A DNA stretch of 64,000 nt from Streptomyces sp. RB17 (GTDB taxonomy: Bacteria; Actinomycetota; Actinomycetes; Streptomycetales; Streptomycetaceae): NCBI RefSeq assembly GCF_009604455.1, contig NZ_WEGL01000014.1:1-64000 (forward strand), written 5' to 3'. This document shows, in pieces, positions 1 through 8,740 of the stretch. The position numbers and the translations under genes are program-made. Every line of letters begins with the position of its first letter. Within the stretch, counting starts at the first letter, position 1. The notes below the pieces were generated by a model. It was not told the origin of the DNA. It worked only from the letters and a program-made list of their open reading frames with translations, and did no database searches.

Positions 1-128
1 GCCCGCAGGGGCGAGGACGTGTGGACTGCGGGGCGTGAGTCACGCGTCCCTGCCACCCCATAACGGGGTGTCTGGACGGAGGAGCCCACCCAGCAGCCAG
101 TTGGGCACTACCTCCAAACCCGGTCCCT

Positions 129-251
129 TCAGGGCCGGGTCAAGTTGACAGCGGTGCGGTGGGTCTCGTAGTCGCGGGCCTGGCGGCGGTGGTGCATCAA
201 CCAGTCGAAGGGTCGCTCGACCGCGCAGCGTCGAGGGCAGGCCACCCCCAT
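129..251 (-). pseudogene. IS5-type transposase, C-terminal remnant
   Basis: Read on the minus strand this frame gives VERPFDWLMHHRRQARDYE followed by THRTAVNLTRP and a stop at 129-131. That is the catalytic-Glu C-terminal block typical of IS5-family DDE transposases. Nothing upstream in the same frame resembles the rest of a transposase, so only about 40 codons remain. Catalytic Asp residues are absent, so it cannot act. The neighbouring small frame at 197-445 runs into this remnant and may have been cut by it. Confidence 0.7.
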
Positions 252-445
252 CCGTGTACCTCACATACCAGGAGATACAACCAACCACCCAGCATCATCA
301 GGGACTTCGAGGCGGATCCCCCTAACGAGCCGAAGTCAGTAATGCCCTCGACGACCTTGTAGGCGGACTGCAGTTCCGTGAGGTGTGCTCGGGCCCGAAC
401 CAGGGCCGCCGTGAGGTCGTCGATCTGCCGCTGCAGGTTCTCCAA
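197..445 (-). CDS. small hypothetical protein, probably cut off at its C-terminus
   Basis: This frame begins at a TTG (445) and first reads ENLQRQIDDLTAALVRARAH, a heptad-like amphipathic stretch suggesting a short coiled coil, then a Gly/Ser-rich part and a hydrophobic patch (LMMLGGWLYLLV). The last 20 codons overlap the IS5 remnant on the same strand in another frame, so the original C-terminus is probably lost. I do not recognise a family. The start is uncertain, since other non-ATG starts are possible upstream. Confidence 0.3.
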   Translation of the reverse strand: MENLQRQIDDLTAALVRARAHLTELQSAYKVVEGITDFGSLGGSASKSLMMLGGWLYLLVCEVHGWGWPALDAARSSDPSTG

Positions 446-591
446 GTGCCTCAGTCTGGCCTCCCCAGGTTCGGTGTGAGCAGAGCGTGATGCTTGTGGA
501 TAATGATGGCTTTCACCGAGTTCCTGATGGTTCTGCGTCTCGGAGCTGCAGGGCGAGTTTGTGCGCCCCTCCCCGGGTCGCGTCGTCGTAC

Positions 592-1236
592 TCAGGTGCG
601 GGTGAAGTCCGGCTGGGTCAGATCGGCGACCCGGGTGGCCCGTCCGAGCAGGGCCACCTCGCGGAACTGCCACAGCAGGGCGCCGGTCGGGGCGTGGATC
701 ACCATGCCCCGCCGCAGCGGCATCTGCAGCAGCGGCCGGCCCCGCGGATCCGTCCGCCAGCGCGGGACATCCGGATCCGTGAGCCGGCGTAGCGGGATCG
801 GGTGCAGCGAGTGCACCTCGTCTCTGTTGCGTTCCAGCCGCAGTGGAAGCCGCGGCAGCACCACCACGGGTGTGATGATGAACCCCGAGTCGGTGACGAA
901 GTCGTCCAACTGTCCTGCCACTTCGGCCGGGCCGGCGCAGATGCCCGTCTCCTCGGCGAGCTCGCGCAGCGCCCCCTGTTGCGGGGTCTCCGTGCCGTCG
1001 AGACGGCCGCCAGGCAGCGCCCACTGGCCTGCGTTGCGGCCGCGGGCGACCCTTTTGATCAGCAGCACATGGGGCTCGCCGCGGTGCGGGTGGAGGGTGA
1101 GGCATACGCCCGCGCGACGGGCGTTCGGCGATGCCGCCGCCGTACGCCGCGCGAACGCGGCGAGGTTGGCGCGTACCCGCTCTTCCAGCCCGTTTATCCC
1201 GCTTCCAGCTGGTTCGTAAGGATCAGTCACCGGCAT
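592..1236 (-). CDS. NUDIX hydrolase, CoA-pyrophosphatase-like
   Basis: A 214-residue protein with a complete NUDIX box around residues 77-99: GRLDGTE, seven residues, then RELAEETGI, giving the Gly, Arg and Glu-Glu metal-binding positions. The block just before it, LLIKRVARGRNAGQWALPGG, resembles the NudL/CoAse type that cleaves CoA or acyl-CoA diphosphates, though ADP-ribose or other NDP-X substrates are possible. Its ATG lies 14 bases inside the upstream TetR gene, so the two are probably translationally coupled. A CoA-type NUDIX would fit the acyl-CoA operon across the promoter region, but that link is inference. Confidence 0.88.
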   Translation of the reverse strand: MPVTDPYEPAGSGINGLEERVRANLAAFARRTAAASPNARRAGVCLTLHPHRGEPHVLLIKRVARGRNAGQWALPGGRLDGTETPQQGALRELAEETGICAGPAEVAGQLDDFVTDSGFIITPVVVLPRLPLRLERNRDEVHSLHPIPLRRLTDPDVPRWRTDPRGRPLLQMPLRRGMVIHAPTGALLWQFREVALLGRATRVADLTQPDFTRT

Positions 1237-2107
1237 GTTCCACCTCGCTCTTGGGCTCGCTCTTGGGCGCGAGGAGCTCGCGCTCGATGAAGTCCAGCAG
1301 GACGCCCCGCATCCGCTCGGGCGTCACCCCGGGCGCCCCGGTCAGCACCTGGATGGCCAGGCCGTCGGTGAGGGCGGTGAGGCCGAGCGCGAGCTGTTCG
1401 GCGTCGGTGTCGGCCCGGAACTGCCCCTGCCGCTGGCCCCGGCGCACGATGCGGACCACGGCCTCGCGCCAGCGGGCGTAGAAGTCGTTGTGGATGGAGC
1501 GCAGTTCGGGGCGCAGGGCGGTCTCGGCCCAGAACTGCAGCCAGACCAGCCACTCGTCCCGGACCCGGCCGCCGGCCGGGAGCTGCATGTCGATCAGCCG
1601 CAGCAGCCGCTCGTGTGCGCTGTCCACGCTTCTCAGCTCGCCGCTCTGCCGCTCGAAGGCGCTCTGGACGCAGTGCAGCAGAGCGGCGTTGAGGACGTCC
1701 TGCTTCGTCGGGAAGTAGTAATGCACGGCGCCGCTGCTGGTGCCACAGGCGCGGGCGATGTCGGCGATCCGTACGGCGTGGTAGCCGTGTTCCGAGATCA
1801 GCCGCCAGGCGGCCTCGAGGAACTCGGTACGGCGCTCGTCGCCCGTCCGGTCCGGGTCGCCGGGCGTTCCCCCGAGCGGGCCGGCTCCCCGCTCGGCGGG
1901 GCCGGGGCTGACCCCGTGCACCAGCCAGTCGACGCTCACCCCTCCGGCCGCGGCGACGGCCGCCAGCTCGCCGGGTGTGAAGCGGCGGTGCCCTTTGAGG
2001 GACTTGGACAGTTTTGTCGGTTCGAGGTCGATCCGGGCCGCGAAGTCGCGGTGCGTCTCCGCGACCGCGTCGATGATGCGGCGCACGCGCTCGGCTGTCT
2101 CGTCCAT
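1223..2107 (-). CDS. TetR-family regulator with an extra N-terminal HTH-like domain
   Basis: About 294 residues. The chosen start is the ATG at 2107 (MDETAERV), where homology-like sequence begins; an in-frame ATG at 2173 would add a low-quality extension. Residues 1-70 look like a Cro/CI-type helix-turn-helix (EPTKLSKSLKGHRRFTPGE, ending VSVDWLVHG). A linker follows, then a classical TetR DNA-binding domain (IADIARACGTSSGAVHYYF) and a ligand-binding C-terminal half. Two DNA-binding modules in one TetR protein are less common than one. It diverges from the acyl-CoA operon starting at 2339 and is the obvious candidate repressor of it, while being coupled to the NUDIX gene downstream. Confidence 0.86.
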   Translation of the reverse strand: MDETAERVRRIIDAVAETHRDFAARIDLEPTKLSKSLKGHRRFTPGELAAVAAAGGVSVDWLVHGVSPGPAERGAGPLGGTPGDPDRTGDERRTEFLEAAWRLISEHGYHAVRIADIARACGTSSGAVHYYFPTKQDVLNAALLHCVQSAFERQSGELRSVDSAHERLLRLIDMQLPAGGRVRDEWLVWLQFWAETALRPELRSIHNDFYARWREAVVRIVRRGQRQGQFRADTDAEQLALGLTALTDGLAIQVLTGAPGVTPERMRGVLLDFIERELLAPKSEPKSEVEHAGD

Positions 2108-2213
2108 GCTGCCGAACCGTAGCGCCCGCGTTGCCAAAATCGCAATGCTGCCGGTCGCGACGGAGTGGCCCAATCTCGGCTTGGATTCGAGAAAGTCCAG
2201 CTAGTGCAACCTA

Positions 2214-2242
2214 TTGACACTCTGCAGAGGGCGGGCTCACAG
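2214..2242 (+). promoter_or_regulatory. candidate divergent promoter/operator with CTCTGCAGAG palindrome
   Basis: The 231-bp gap between the TetR gene and the SDR gene holds TTGACA at 2214-2219, a perfect -35 consensus for the rightward operon, followed directly by the perfect palindrome CTCTGCAGAG (2220-2229). A palindrome in the promoter spacer is a natural repressor site. The matching -10 at about 2237-2242 (TCACAG) is weak, so the promoter call is tentative. Confidence 0.4.
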
Positions 2243-2338
2243 TGATGCCCACTTACCGACCAACGGATCAGTCAGTTGATTGCGATCTGGGTCGCAAGCC
2301 CGCTGTGGGCCCCGCTGGGGGCACGGAAAGAGAGCGCT

Positions 2339-3175
2339 GTGGGATCGACACCGCTGCGCCCGGACGTGCACGACGGCAAGGTCGTGCTCGTCACGGGCGG
2401 AGGCACCGGCATCGGCCGGGCTGTGGCCATCGACTTCGCCTCCTGCGGGGCCCGCGTCGTGGTGTGCGGCCGCAGGCCCGAGCCCCTGGAGAAGGCGGCT
2501 GCCGAGATCGAGGCCGCCGGCGGCACCTGCCTGGCCGTGCCCGCCAACATCCGTGCCGAGGGCGAGGTCGAGCGCGTCGTCGACACGGCCCTTAAGGCCT
2601 TCGGCCGCATCGACGTGCTCGTCAACAACGCGGGCGGCCAGTTCACGGCCCCCGCCGAGGAGATCACCCCCAAGGGCTGGCGCGCGGTGCACGACCTGGC
2701 CGTGGACGCCGGCTGGGCGATGACGCGCGAGGTCGCCGTCCGCTCCATGATCCCGAACCGCTCCGGGGCCGTCTTCTTCATGGCGTTCTCCCCGCGCCGC
2801 GGCATCCCTGGCATGGTGCACGCCACCACCGCCCGCGCCGCGCTCGAGAACCTCGCCGCCGGACTGTCGCTGGAGTGGAGCCGCTACGGCATCCGCACCG
2901 TCTGCGTCGCCCCCGGAACCATCGCCACCGAAGGGCTGGAGGCCGCGTACGACGAGGCGGATCGCCGTCGCTGGGAGCAGGCTGTGCCGCTCGGCCGGCT
3001 CGGTCGCCCCGAAGAAGTGTCCGGCCTGCTGTGCTTCCTCGCCTCGCCCGGCGGCTCGTACATCACCGGAACCACGATCACCGTCGACGGCGGCGTCGAC
3101 GCCTGGGGCACTGGACATCCGGTCCCGGCACTGGAAACCGAGGACGCCCCGGAAGGTGCGGAGGAGACCCTGTGA
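2339..3175 (+). CDS. SDR-family oxidoreductase, dienoyl-CoA/enoyl-CoA reductase-like
   Basis: 278 residues from GTG at 2339, preceded by GGAAAGAGAG; longer frames upstream lack a ribosome site. The Rossmann motif is LVTGGGTGIGRA, with NNAGG later and a C-terminal Gly-rich segment ending in ITVDGG. The usual YxxxK is missing: the equivalent place reads GMVHATTARAALENLAAGL. Eukaryotic 2,4-dienoyl-CoA reductases of the SDR superfamily also lack this Tyr, which with the neighbouring acyl-CoA genes suggests an unsaturated acyl-CoA substrate. It is the first gene of the operon and overlaps the ligase gene by GTGA. Confidence 0.84.
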   Translation: MGSTPLRPDVHDGKVVLVTGGGTGIGRAVAIDFASCGARVVVCGRRPEPLEKAAAEIEAAGGTCLAVPANIRAEGEVERVVDTALKAFGRIDVLVNNAGGQFTAPAEEITPKGWRAVHDLAVDAGWAMTREVAVRSMIPNRSGAVFFMAFSPRRGIPGMVHATTARAALENLAAGLSLEWSRYGIRTVCVAPGTIATEGLEAAYDEADRRRWEQAVPLGRLGRPEEVSGLLCFLASPGGSYITGTTITVDGGVDAWGTGHPVPALETEDAPEGAEETL

Positions 3176-5253
3176 CGATCCTGACCGATGCGACGGCCCC
3201 CGCCGTACGCGACCTGTCCGCGCTCTTCGACCCCTCCTCCGTCGCCGTCATCGGTGCCAGCAACGACCAGACCAAATACGGAAACTGGCTCAGCGTCCAG
3301 GCGCTGCGCGGCGAACACCGCCGCCCCGTCCACCTGGTCAACCGTCGCGGCGAACCCGTCCTCGGCCGCGCCGTCCACCGGCAGGCCGTCGACGCCCCCG
3401 GCGGCGTTGACCTGGCCGTCATCGCCGTACCCGCCGCCGGCTTCGCCGACGCCGTCGAGGACGCCCTCGCCGCCGGAGCCCGTGCCATCGTCGGCATCAC
3501 TGCCGGCTTCGCCGAGCTCGGTGAGGAGGGCCGAGCACGCGAGGACGCCCTCGCCAGGCGCATCCGCCGGGCCGGTGCCGTGCTGCTCGGCCCCAACTGC
3601 CTCGGCGTCCTCGACACCACCACCGAACTGCGACTGGCCTCCAACGATATGCCTGTCGGAGGCATCGGCTTCGTCTCCCAGAGTGGCAACATGGCCCTGG
3701 AGCTCAGCCGCTTCCTCGAACGCGACGGACTCGGGTTCTCCCGCTTCGCCTCCCTCGGCAACCAGGCCGACCTCACGGCCGCCGACCTCGTCCGCAGCTA
3801 CACCGAGCACGACGGCACCGAGCTGATCGCCCTGTACTGCGAAGACTTCGGCGACGGCCGCGCCTTCGCCCGGGCCGCCGCCGACGCCGTACGGGCCGGG
3901 AAACCCCTCGCGCTGCTCACCGTCGGCGCCGGGCAGGCCTCCATGCGCGGGGCCCGCTCCCACACCGGCGCGCTCACCAGCGACTTGGCCGTGATCGACG
4001 CCGCCTGTCGGGCTGCCGGAGTCGACCGCGTCGCCACCGTCGCCGAACTCGCCCACCTGCTGGGCGCGCTGTACCGCAACCGGCGCGGCGGCGGACGCCG
4101 GGTCGCCGTCATCGCCGACGGCGGCGGCCACGCCTCGCTCGCCAGCGATGTCGCCGAGGCCCGGGGCCTGCACGTCCCCGAGTTCGACGACGACCTCGTC
4201 GCCAGGCTGAAGGCCGAACTTCCCCCGTCCGCGGGCACCGCCAACCCGGTCGACCTCGCCGGGGCGGGGGAGCAGGACATCACCTCCTTCGGCCGCGTCC
4301 TCGACCTCGCCCTCGGCGCCGACTCGGTCGACTCCGTGCTGGTCACGGGCTACTTCGGCGGCTACGGCGGCTATGGCGAGGCCCTCGCCGAGGCCGAGGT
4401 CGCCACCGCCCGCGTGATGGCCGCGCGGATCCGCCACCACGGCAAGCCCGTCGCCGTCCACACCATGTACGCCGACGCGCCTGCCGCCGTCGAACTACGC
4501 CGACAGGGCGTCTGCGTCTTCGGGTCGGTGGAGCACGCCGCCCAGGTCCTCGGCAGGATCGCGGACCGGGCCGAGCGGACCGCCCCGCATGTACCGGCCG
4601 TGCCCGCCCCGGCGGCACCCGTCGCCGCCGACGACTACTGGACCGCACGCGAACTGCTGCGTCAGGGCGGGCTGGATTTCCCCGCCGCCCACCTGGTCCG
4701 TACGCAGGACGAGGCCGCCGCGGCCGCCGCCCGGATCGACGGGCCCGTCGTCCTCAAGGCCATGGGCTTGCTGCACAAGTCCGACGCCGGAGGCGTCGCC
4801 CTCGGCCTTGCCGACGAGGCGTCCGTCCGCGCCGCGCACGCCGACATGGCCCGCCGCCTCGACCCGCCCGGCTACTGCATCGAGGCCATGGCCGACACCC
4901 GCGACGGCGTCGAACTCATCGTCGGCGTACGGCGCGACCCGCGCTTCGGTCCCGTGGCGCTCGTCGGCCTCGGCGGCATCTTCACCGAGGTGCTGCGTGA
5001 CGTCCGCCTCGGCCTGGCACCCGTCACCGCCACCGACGCCCGCGCCCTGCTGGAACGCCTCACCGCCGCCCCGCTGCTGCACGGCGTACGCGGCCGGCCC
5101 GCGGTCCACCTCGCCGCCGCGGCCCGCGCCATCGAGGCCATCACCAGCGTCGCGGCCGCCCACCCGGAGATCGCCGAGCTGGAGGTCAACCCTCTGCTCG
5201 TCACTCCGCGCGGCTGTACGGGCCTGGACGCCCGCATCGTCCTCGACGCCTGA
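3172..5253 (+). CDS. acyl-CoA synthetase (NDP-forming), acetate-CoA ligase type
   Basis: 693 residues starting at the GTG that overlaps the SDR stop. Order of domains: CoA-binding Rossmann domain (VAVIGASNDQTKYGN), succinyl-CoA-ligase-like flavodoxin domain with the phospho-histidine segment ARSHTGALTS, and an ATP-grasp domain beginning near residue 490 (PVVLKAMGLLHKSDAGGV). This is the alpha-beta fusion arrangement of ADP-forming acetyl/acyl-CoA synthetases, which make an acyl-CoA from a free acid and ATP with ADP and phosphate as products. In this operon it would activate the acid that the dehydrogenase and hydratase then process. The exact acid cannot be read from the sequence. Confidence 0.92.
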   Translation: MTILTDATAPAVRDLSALFDPSSVAVIGASNDQTKYGNWLSVQALRGEHRRPVHLVNRRGEPVLGRAVHRQAVDAPGGVDLAVIAVPAAGFADAVEDALAAGARAIVGITAGFAELGEEGRAREDALARRIRRAGAVLLGPNCLGVLDTTTELRLASNDMPVGGIGFVSQSGNMALELSRFLERDGLGFSRFASLGNQADLTAADLVRSYTEHDGTELIALYCEDFGDGRAFARAAADAVRAGKPLALLTVGAGQASMRGARSHTGALTSDLAVIDAACRAAGVDRVATVAELAHLLGALYRNRRGGGRRVAVIADGGGHASLASDVAEARGLHVPEFDDDLVARLKAELPPSAGTANPVDLAGAGEQDITSFGRVLDLALGADSVDSVLVTGYFGGYGGYGEALAEAEVATARVMAARIRHHGKPVAVHTMYADAPAAVELRRQGVCVFGSVEHAAQVLGRIADRAERTAPHVPAVPAPAAPVAADDYWTARELLRQGGLDFPAAHLVRTQDEAAAAAARIDGPVVLKAMGLLHKSDAGGVALGLADEASVRAAHADMARRLDPPGYCIEAMADTRDGVELIVGVRRDPRFGPVALVGLGGIFTEVLRDVRLGLAPVTATDARALLERLTAAPLLHGVRGRPAVHLAAAARAIEAITSVAAAHPEIAELEVNPLLVTPRGCTGLDARIVLDA

Positions 5254-5263
5254 CACACCTCGT

Positions 5264-5299
5264 ACGTACTCACGCACTCACATACACGTACTCACGCAC
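5264..5299 (+). repeat. direct repeat ACGTACTCACGCAC, two copies 22 bp apart
   Basis: The 65-bp gap between the ligase and the dehydrogenase genes contains ACGTACTCACGCAC at 5264-5277 and again at 5286-5299. The repeat is exact over 14 bases. It is the only sizeable gap in this otherwise overlapping operon and could be a slippage product or a protein or RNA site; no hairpin is evident. Confidence 0.5.
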
Positions 5300-5318
5300 C
5301 CAACAGGGAGAAACACAG

Positions 5319-6506
5319 ATGGAATTCGCCTACGCCCCGCACATGGCCGAGCTCAAGGAGCGGGCCGCCGCCCTCGCCGACAAGATCGTGATCCACGAGG
5401 ACGCGTGCGAGACCGACAACGGACTGTCTCCCGAAGTCCACGAGTCCATCCGCGAAGCGGTGCTGGCCAGCGGCCTGCAGGCGATCAACATGCCCACCGA
5501 GTGGGGCGGTGCCGGACTGAGCGTGCTGGAGCAGGTTGTCGTCCAGGAGGAGCTCGGCAAGCTCACAGGCGCCCTCTGGGACACGGTGTGGCGGCCCGCC
5601 AACGCGCTGGCCGCCTGCACCCCCGAGCAGCGCGAGCGCTACCTCGTCCCTGACATCCTCGGACAGCGCCGGGACGCCGTCGCCATCACCGAAGCCGACG
5701 CGGGCTCCGACCCGCAGGGCATCACCACCACCGCCACCCCCAACGCCGACGGCACCGGCTACCGGCTCGACGGCGAGAAGTGGTTCGTCACCGTCGGCGA
5801 CGCCGCCGACTTCTTCCTCGTCCTCGCCCTCGTCGGCGACGAGAAGGCCCCGACCCTCTTCCTCGTCGACAAGGACCTACCCGGTGTGCGCATCAAGCGC
5901 GTCCCGCGCTACATGCACACCTTCGTCTACGAGCACCCCGAGTACATCTTCGAGGGCGTCGAGGTCGCAAGCGACGCCGTCCTTGGCGAGATTGGCGGCG
6001 GCTACGACCTCACCCGCAGCTGGTTCACCGAGGAGCGCTTGATGATCGGCGCTCGCACCGTCGGCGCCGCCGAGCGCGCCCTCGCCCTCGCCACCGAGTG
6101 GGCCCGCGAGCGCGTCCAGGGCGGACAGCCGCTGATCGAGCGCCAGCTCATCCAGGCCATGCTCGCCGACTCGGCCGTCGACATCGCCGTCAACCGCGCC
6201 TTCGTCCACCAGGTCGCCTGGGAATTCGACCAAGGCGGCGACCGCAAGACCCTGCACGCCAAGGCGGCCATGGCCAAGCTGTCCGCCTCCGAGGCGGCGG
6301 GCCGCGTCATCGACCGCGCCGTGCAGATCTTCGGCGGCCGCGGCTACATGCGCGACTACCCGGTCGAGCGGCTTTACCGCGAACTGCGCGTCGACCGCAT
6401 CTGGGAGGGCACCTCCGAGATCCAGCGCCTCGTCATCGCCAACGAGATCGGCAAGCGCGGCCTCGGCTTCCTGAACTTCCCCACGGACAAGGCCTCCCAG
6501 GCATGA
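5319..6506 (+). CDS. acyl-CoA dehydrogenase
   Basis: 395 residues with AGGGAGAAA ahead of the ATG. It shows the flavin and substrate signatures of the family: AITEADAGSDP in the middle domain and, near the C-terminus, IFGGRGYMRDYPVERLYREL followed by RIWEGTSEIQ. The Glu in the WEGT block matches the catalytic base of short/medium-chain enzymes. It would introduce the alpha,beta double bond into the acyl-CoA made by the ligase upstream, passing electrons to ETF. Its stop overlaps the hydratase start (ATGA). Confidence 0.93.
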   Translation: MEFAYAPHMAELKERAAALADKIVIHEDACETDNGLSPEVHESIREAVLASGLQAINMPTEWGGAGLSVLEQVVVQEELGKLTGALWDTVWRPANALAACTPEQRERYLVPDILGQRRDAVAITEADAGSDPQGITTTATPNADGTGYRLDGEKWFVTVGDAADFFLVLALVGDEKAPTLFLVDKDLPGVRIKRVPRYMHTFVYEHPEYIFEGVEVASDAVLGEIGGGYDLTRSWFTEERLMIGARTVGAAERALALATEWARERVQGGQPLIERQLIQAMLADSAVDIAVNRAFVHQVAWEFDQGGDRKTLHAKAAMAKLSASEAAGRVIDRAVQIFGGRGYMRDYPVERLYRELRVDRIWEGTSEIQRLVIANEIGKRGLGFLNFPTDKASQA

Positions 6507-7246
6507 CCGGCGCGGGCATTGTCGACATCCGGCGCAGCCAAGGCACCGCCGTGCTGACGCTGCGCCGCGAGGCCAAGCTCAACGCCCTGTCCACCCACCT
6601 CGAACGCGAACTGCTGCGCGCCCTGGACGACAAGGCGGTCACCACCGCACGAGCCGTCGTCCTCACCGGCGGCGACAAGGTCTTCTCCGCCGGAGCCGAC
6701 ACCGGCGAACTGCGCGAGATGACCCCGGAGGCGATCGCCGCCTACTACCGCGACTCCGGCGCCGTCTACGAGAAGGTCGCCGCGCTGCCGCAGCCCACGG
6801 TCGCCGCGATCGCCGGATACTGCCTCGGCGGCGGACTGGAACTCGCTCTCGCCGCCGACTTCCGCATCGCGGACCCAACCGCGAAGTTCGGCCTGCCGGA
6901 GGTCGGGATCGGCATCCTTCCCAGCTCTGGCGGTACGTACCGGACGACCCGGATCGTCGGCCCGGCCCGCGCCCGCGAACTGGTCCTGCGCGGCCGCCGG
7001 CTGACGGCCGGCGAAGCCCTCGGCTGGGGCCTGCTCACCGAGGTCACCGACGAGGGCGCGCACCTTGAGACCGCCCTGCGGCTCGCTGAGGAAATGGCTG
7101 TGCTGCCCCCGCTCGCGGTCGCCGTCACCAAGCGGGTCATTGACGTGGCGGCGGACTCCCCGCGCGAGGCCTCCCTGCTCCTGGAGCAGTTGGCGTACGC
7201 CTCCCTCAACCAGGCAACCCACCCACCGAACGAGGACCCGAGATGA
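6503..7246 (+). CDS. enoyl-CoA hydratase/isomerase family protein
   Basis: 247 residues, starting at the ATG that overlaps the dehydrogenase stop. Crotonase features are complete: the oxyanion segment FSAGADTGEL, the CoA-loop GYCLGGGLELALAADFRIA, and GLPEVGIGILPSSGG. The two glutamates expected for hydratase activity (in GLELA and PEV) are both present, so syn-hydration of an enoyl-CoA is plausible. It sits between the dehydrogenase and the permease, overlapping both by four bases, so co-expression is certain in practice. Confidence 0.92.
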   Translation: MTGAGIVDIRRSQGTAVLTLRREAKLNALSTHLERELLRALDDKAVTTARAVVLTGGDKVFSAGADTGELREMTPEAIAAYYRDSGAVYEKVAALPQPTVAAIAGYCLGGGLELALAADFRIADPTAKFGLPEVGIGILPSSGGTYRTTRIVGPARARELVLRGRRLTAGEALGWGLLTEVTDEGAHLETALRLAEEMAVLPPLAVAVTKRVIDVAADSPREASLLLEQLAYASLNQATHPPNEDPR

Positions 7247-8733
7247 CCGTCACCTCGAACTCGACATCCGCCACGCCGACCACGCCCCCCGGCAGCCGCC
7301 CGGTCATCGAAACCCGCTCCATCGACTACGTGCCCCTGGCCGAGCGCCACGGCAAGGTGTGGCACCTGTTCCCGGTGTGGTTCGCCGGTGACGCGCACCT
7401 GGCCACCGTCGCCACCGGCGCCATCGGCGTCGCGCTCGGCGGCAACCTGATCTGGACGGCCATCGCCGTCGTCCTCGGCTCCGCCTTCGGCACCTTCTTC
7501 ATGGCCTTCCATTCCACCCAGGGCCCACAGCTCGGTCTGCCGCAAATGGTGCAGTCCCGCCCGCAGTTCGGGTACGTCGGCGCCCTGCTGGTGTGGATCA
7601 CCGCGCTGGTGACGTACATCGGCTACACCGCGTTCAACCAGATCCTGGTGGGCCGCACCATGGAGCACCTGGCCGGGGTGCCCAACCCGGTCAGCTACAT
7701 CGGCTACGCGGTGGTGGGCATCGTGCTGGCGGTAGTCGGCTACGACTTCATCCACCGGGCGTCGCGCTGGCTGACGTACCTCATGTTCGTGGCACTGATC
7801 GTGTTCTCCGTCGGCATCCTCGCGGTGAACCCCTTCAGCCCCGAACAGCTCGACCTGGGCACCTTCTCCCTCGCGCCCTTCCTGATCCAGTTCTTCACGG
7901 CAGCGGTCTACCAGCTCTCCTGGTCGATCTACGTGTCGGACTACTCGCGCTATCTGCCGCCGACGGTGGGCGTGCGCTCCTCGTTCTGGTGGACCTATCT
8001 CGGCGCGACCATCGGCGGCGCCTGGATGATGCTCGTGGGCACCGTCGCCGCCGGGCTGTTCCCCAAGGCGGCCCTCGTGGAATCGGTCATCTCCGCCGGT
8101 GACGAGATCTTCCACGGGTTCGGCATGACCCTGCTGCTGGTGTCCGTGGTGCCGCTGATCACCATCGGCACGCTCAACTTCTACGGCGGCAGCCTGACCC
8201 TGCTGTCCAGCATGGACTCGATCCGGCAGATCCGGCCCACCGTGGCCAAGCGGGTGGTCACACTGGTCGTCATCGGCCTGCTGTCCACGGCGATCGCCTT
8301 CAGCTCGGACGAGACGTTCCTCGAGCAGTTCGAACGCTTCCTCGTCGTGCTCGGCTACCTCTTCACCCCATGGACGGCGATCAACCTGGTCGACTTCTAC
8401 GTGGTGCGCCGCGGCCACTACTCGATCCGCGAGATCTTCAACCCACGGGGCATCTACGGACGGTGGAGCTGGCGCGGCCTCGTCTGCTACGTCGTCGGCT
8501 TCGCCTCGATGATGCCGTTCGCGGTCGTGGGCGACAGCATGGGCCCCCTGGCGAAGTGGCTCGGCGGCCTGGACGTCACCATGATCGTCGGCCTGGTGGT
8601 CTCGGCGGGGCTGTACCTGCTGGTCTGCCGGTCGCTGGACCTGACGGCCGAGCGGGCCGTGGTCGCCACCGCCGACGAGGGCCTGGACCCGGATGCACCG
8701 GCCGGCATGTCCCCCTCGACGCACTCCGGGTGA
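7243..8733 (+). CDS. NCS1-family permease (purine/cytosine/allantoin type)
   Basis: 496 residues with about twelve hydrophobic segments. The N-terminal IDYVPLAERHGKVWHLFPVW followed by FAGDAHLATVATGA and the later YVSDYSRYLP are typical of cytosine/purine permeases of the nucleobase:cation symporter-1 family. It starts inside the hydratase stop. A nucleobase- or hydantoin-type carrier at the end of an acyl-CoA operon is unusual. The operon may handle a nitrogen heterocycle or its ring-opened acid, or the carrier may have been re-purposed. The substrate is unknown. Confidence 0.9.
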   Translation: MTVTSNSTSATPTTPPGSRPVIETRSIDYVPLAERHGKVWHLFPVWFAGDAHLATVATGAIGVALGGNLIWTAIAVVLGSAFGTFFMAFHSTQGPQLGLPQMVQSRPQFGYVGALLVWITALVTYIGYTAFNQILVGRTMEHLAGVPNPVSYIGYAVVGIVLAVVGYDFIHRASRWLTYLMFVALIVFSVGILAVNPFSPEQLDLGTFSLAPFLIQFFTAAVYQLSWSIYVSDYSRYLPPTVGVRSSFWWTYLGATIGGAWMMLVGTVAAGLFPKAALVESVISAGDEIFHGFGMTLLLVSVVPLITIGTLNFYGGSLTLLSSMDSIRQIRPTVAKRVVTLVVIGLLSTAIAFSSDETFLEQFERFLVVLGYLFTPWTAINLVDFYVVRRGHYSIREIFNPRGIYGRWSWRGLVCYVVGFASMMPFAVVGDSMGPLAKWLGGLDVTMIVGLVVSAGLYLLVCRSLDLTAERAVVATADEGLDPDAPAGMSPSTHSG

Positions 8734-8740
8734 GTGCCGG

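Noticed and set aside
2884..4461. 525-codon minus-strand open frame opposite the acyl-CoA ligase
   Set aside because: Gly/Asp/Val-rich composition typical of antisense in high-GC genes; the plus strand carries complete ligase domains.
5330..5620. Short minus-strand frame within the dehydrogenase
   Set aside because: Shadow frame without a ribosome site.
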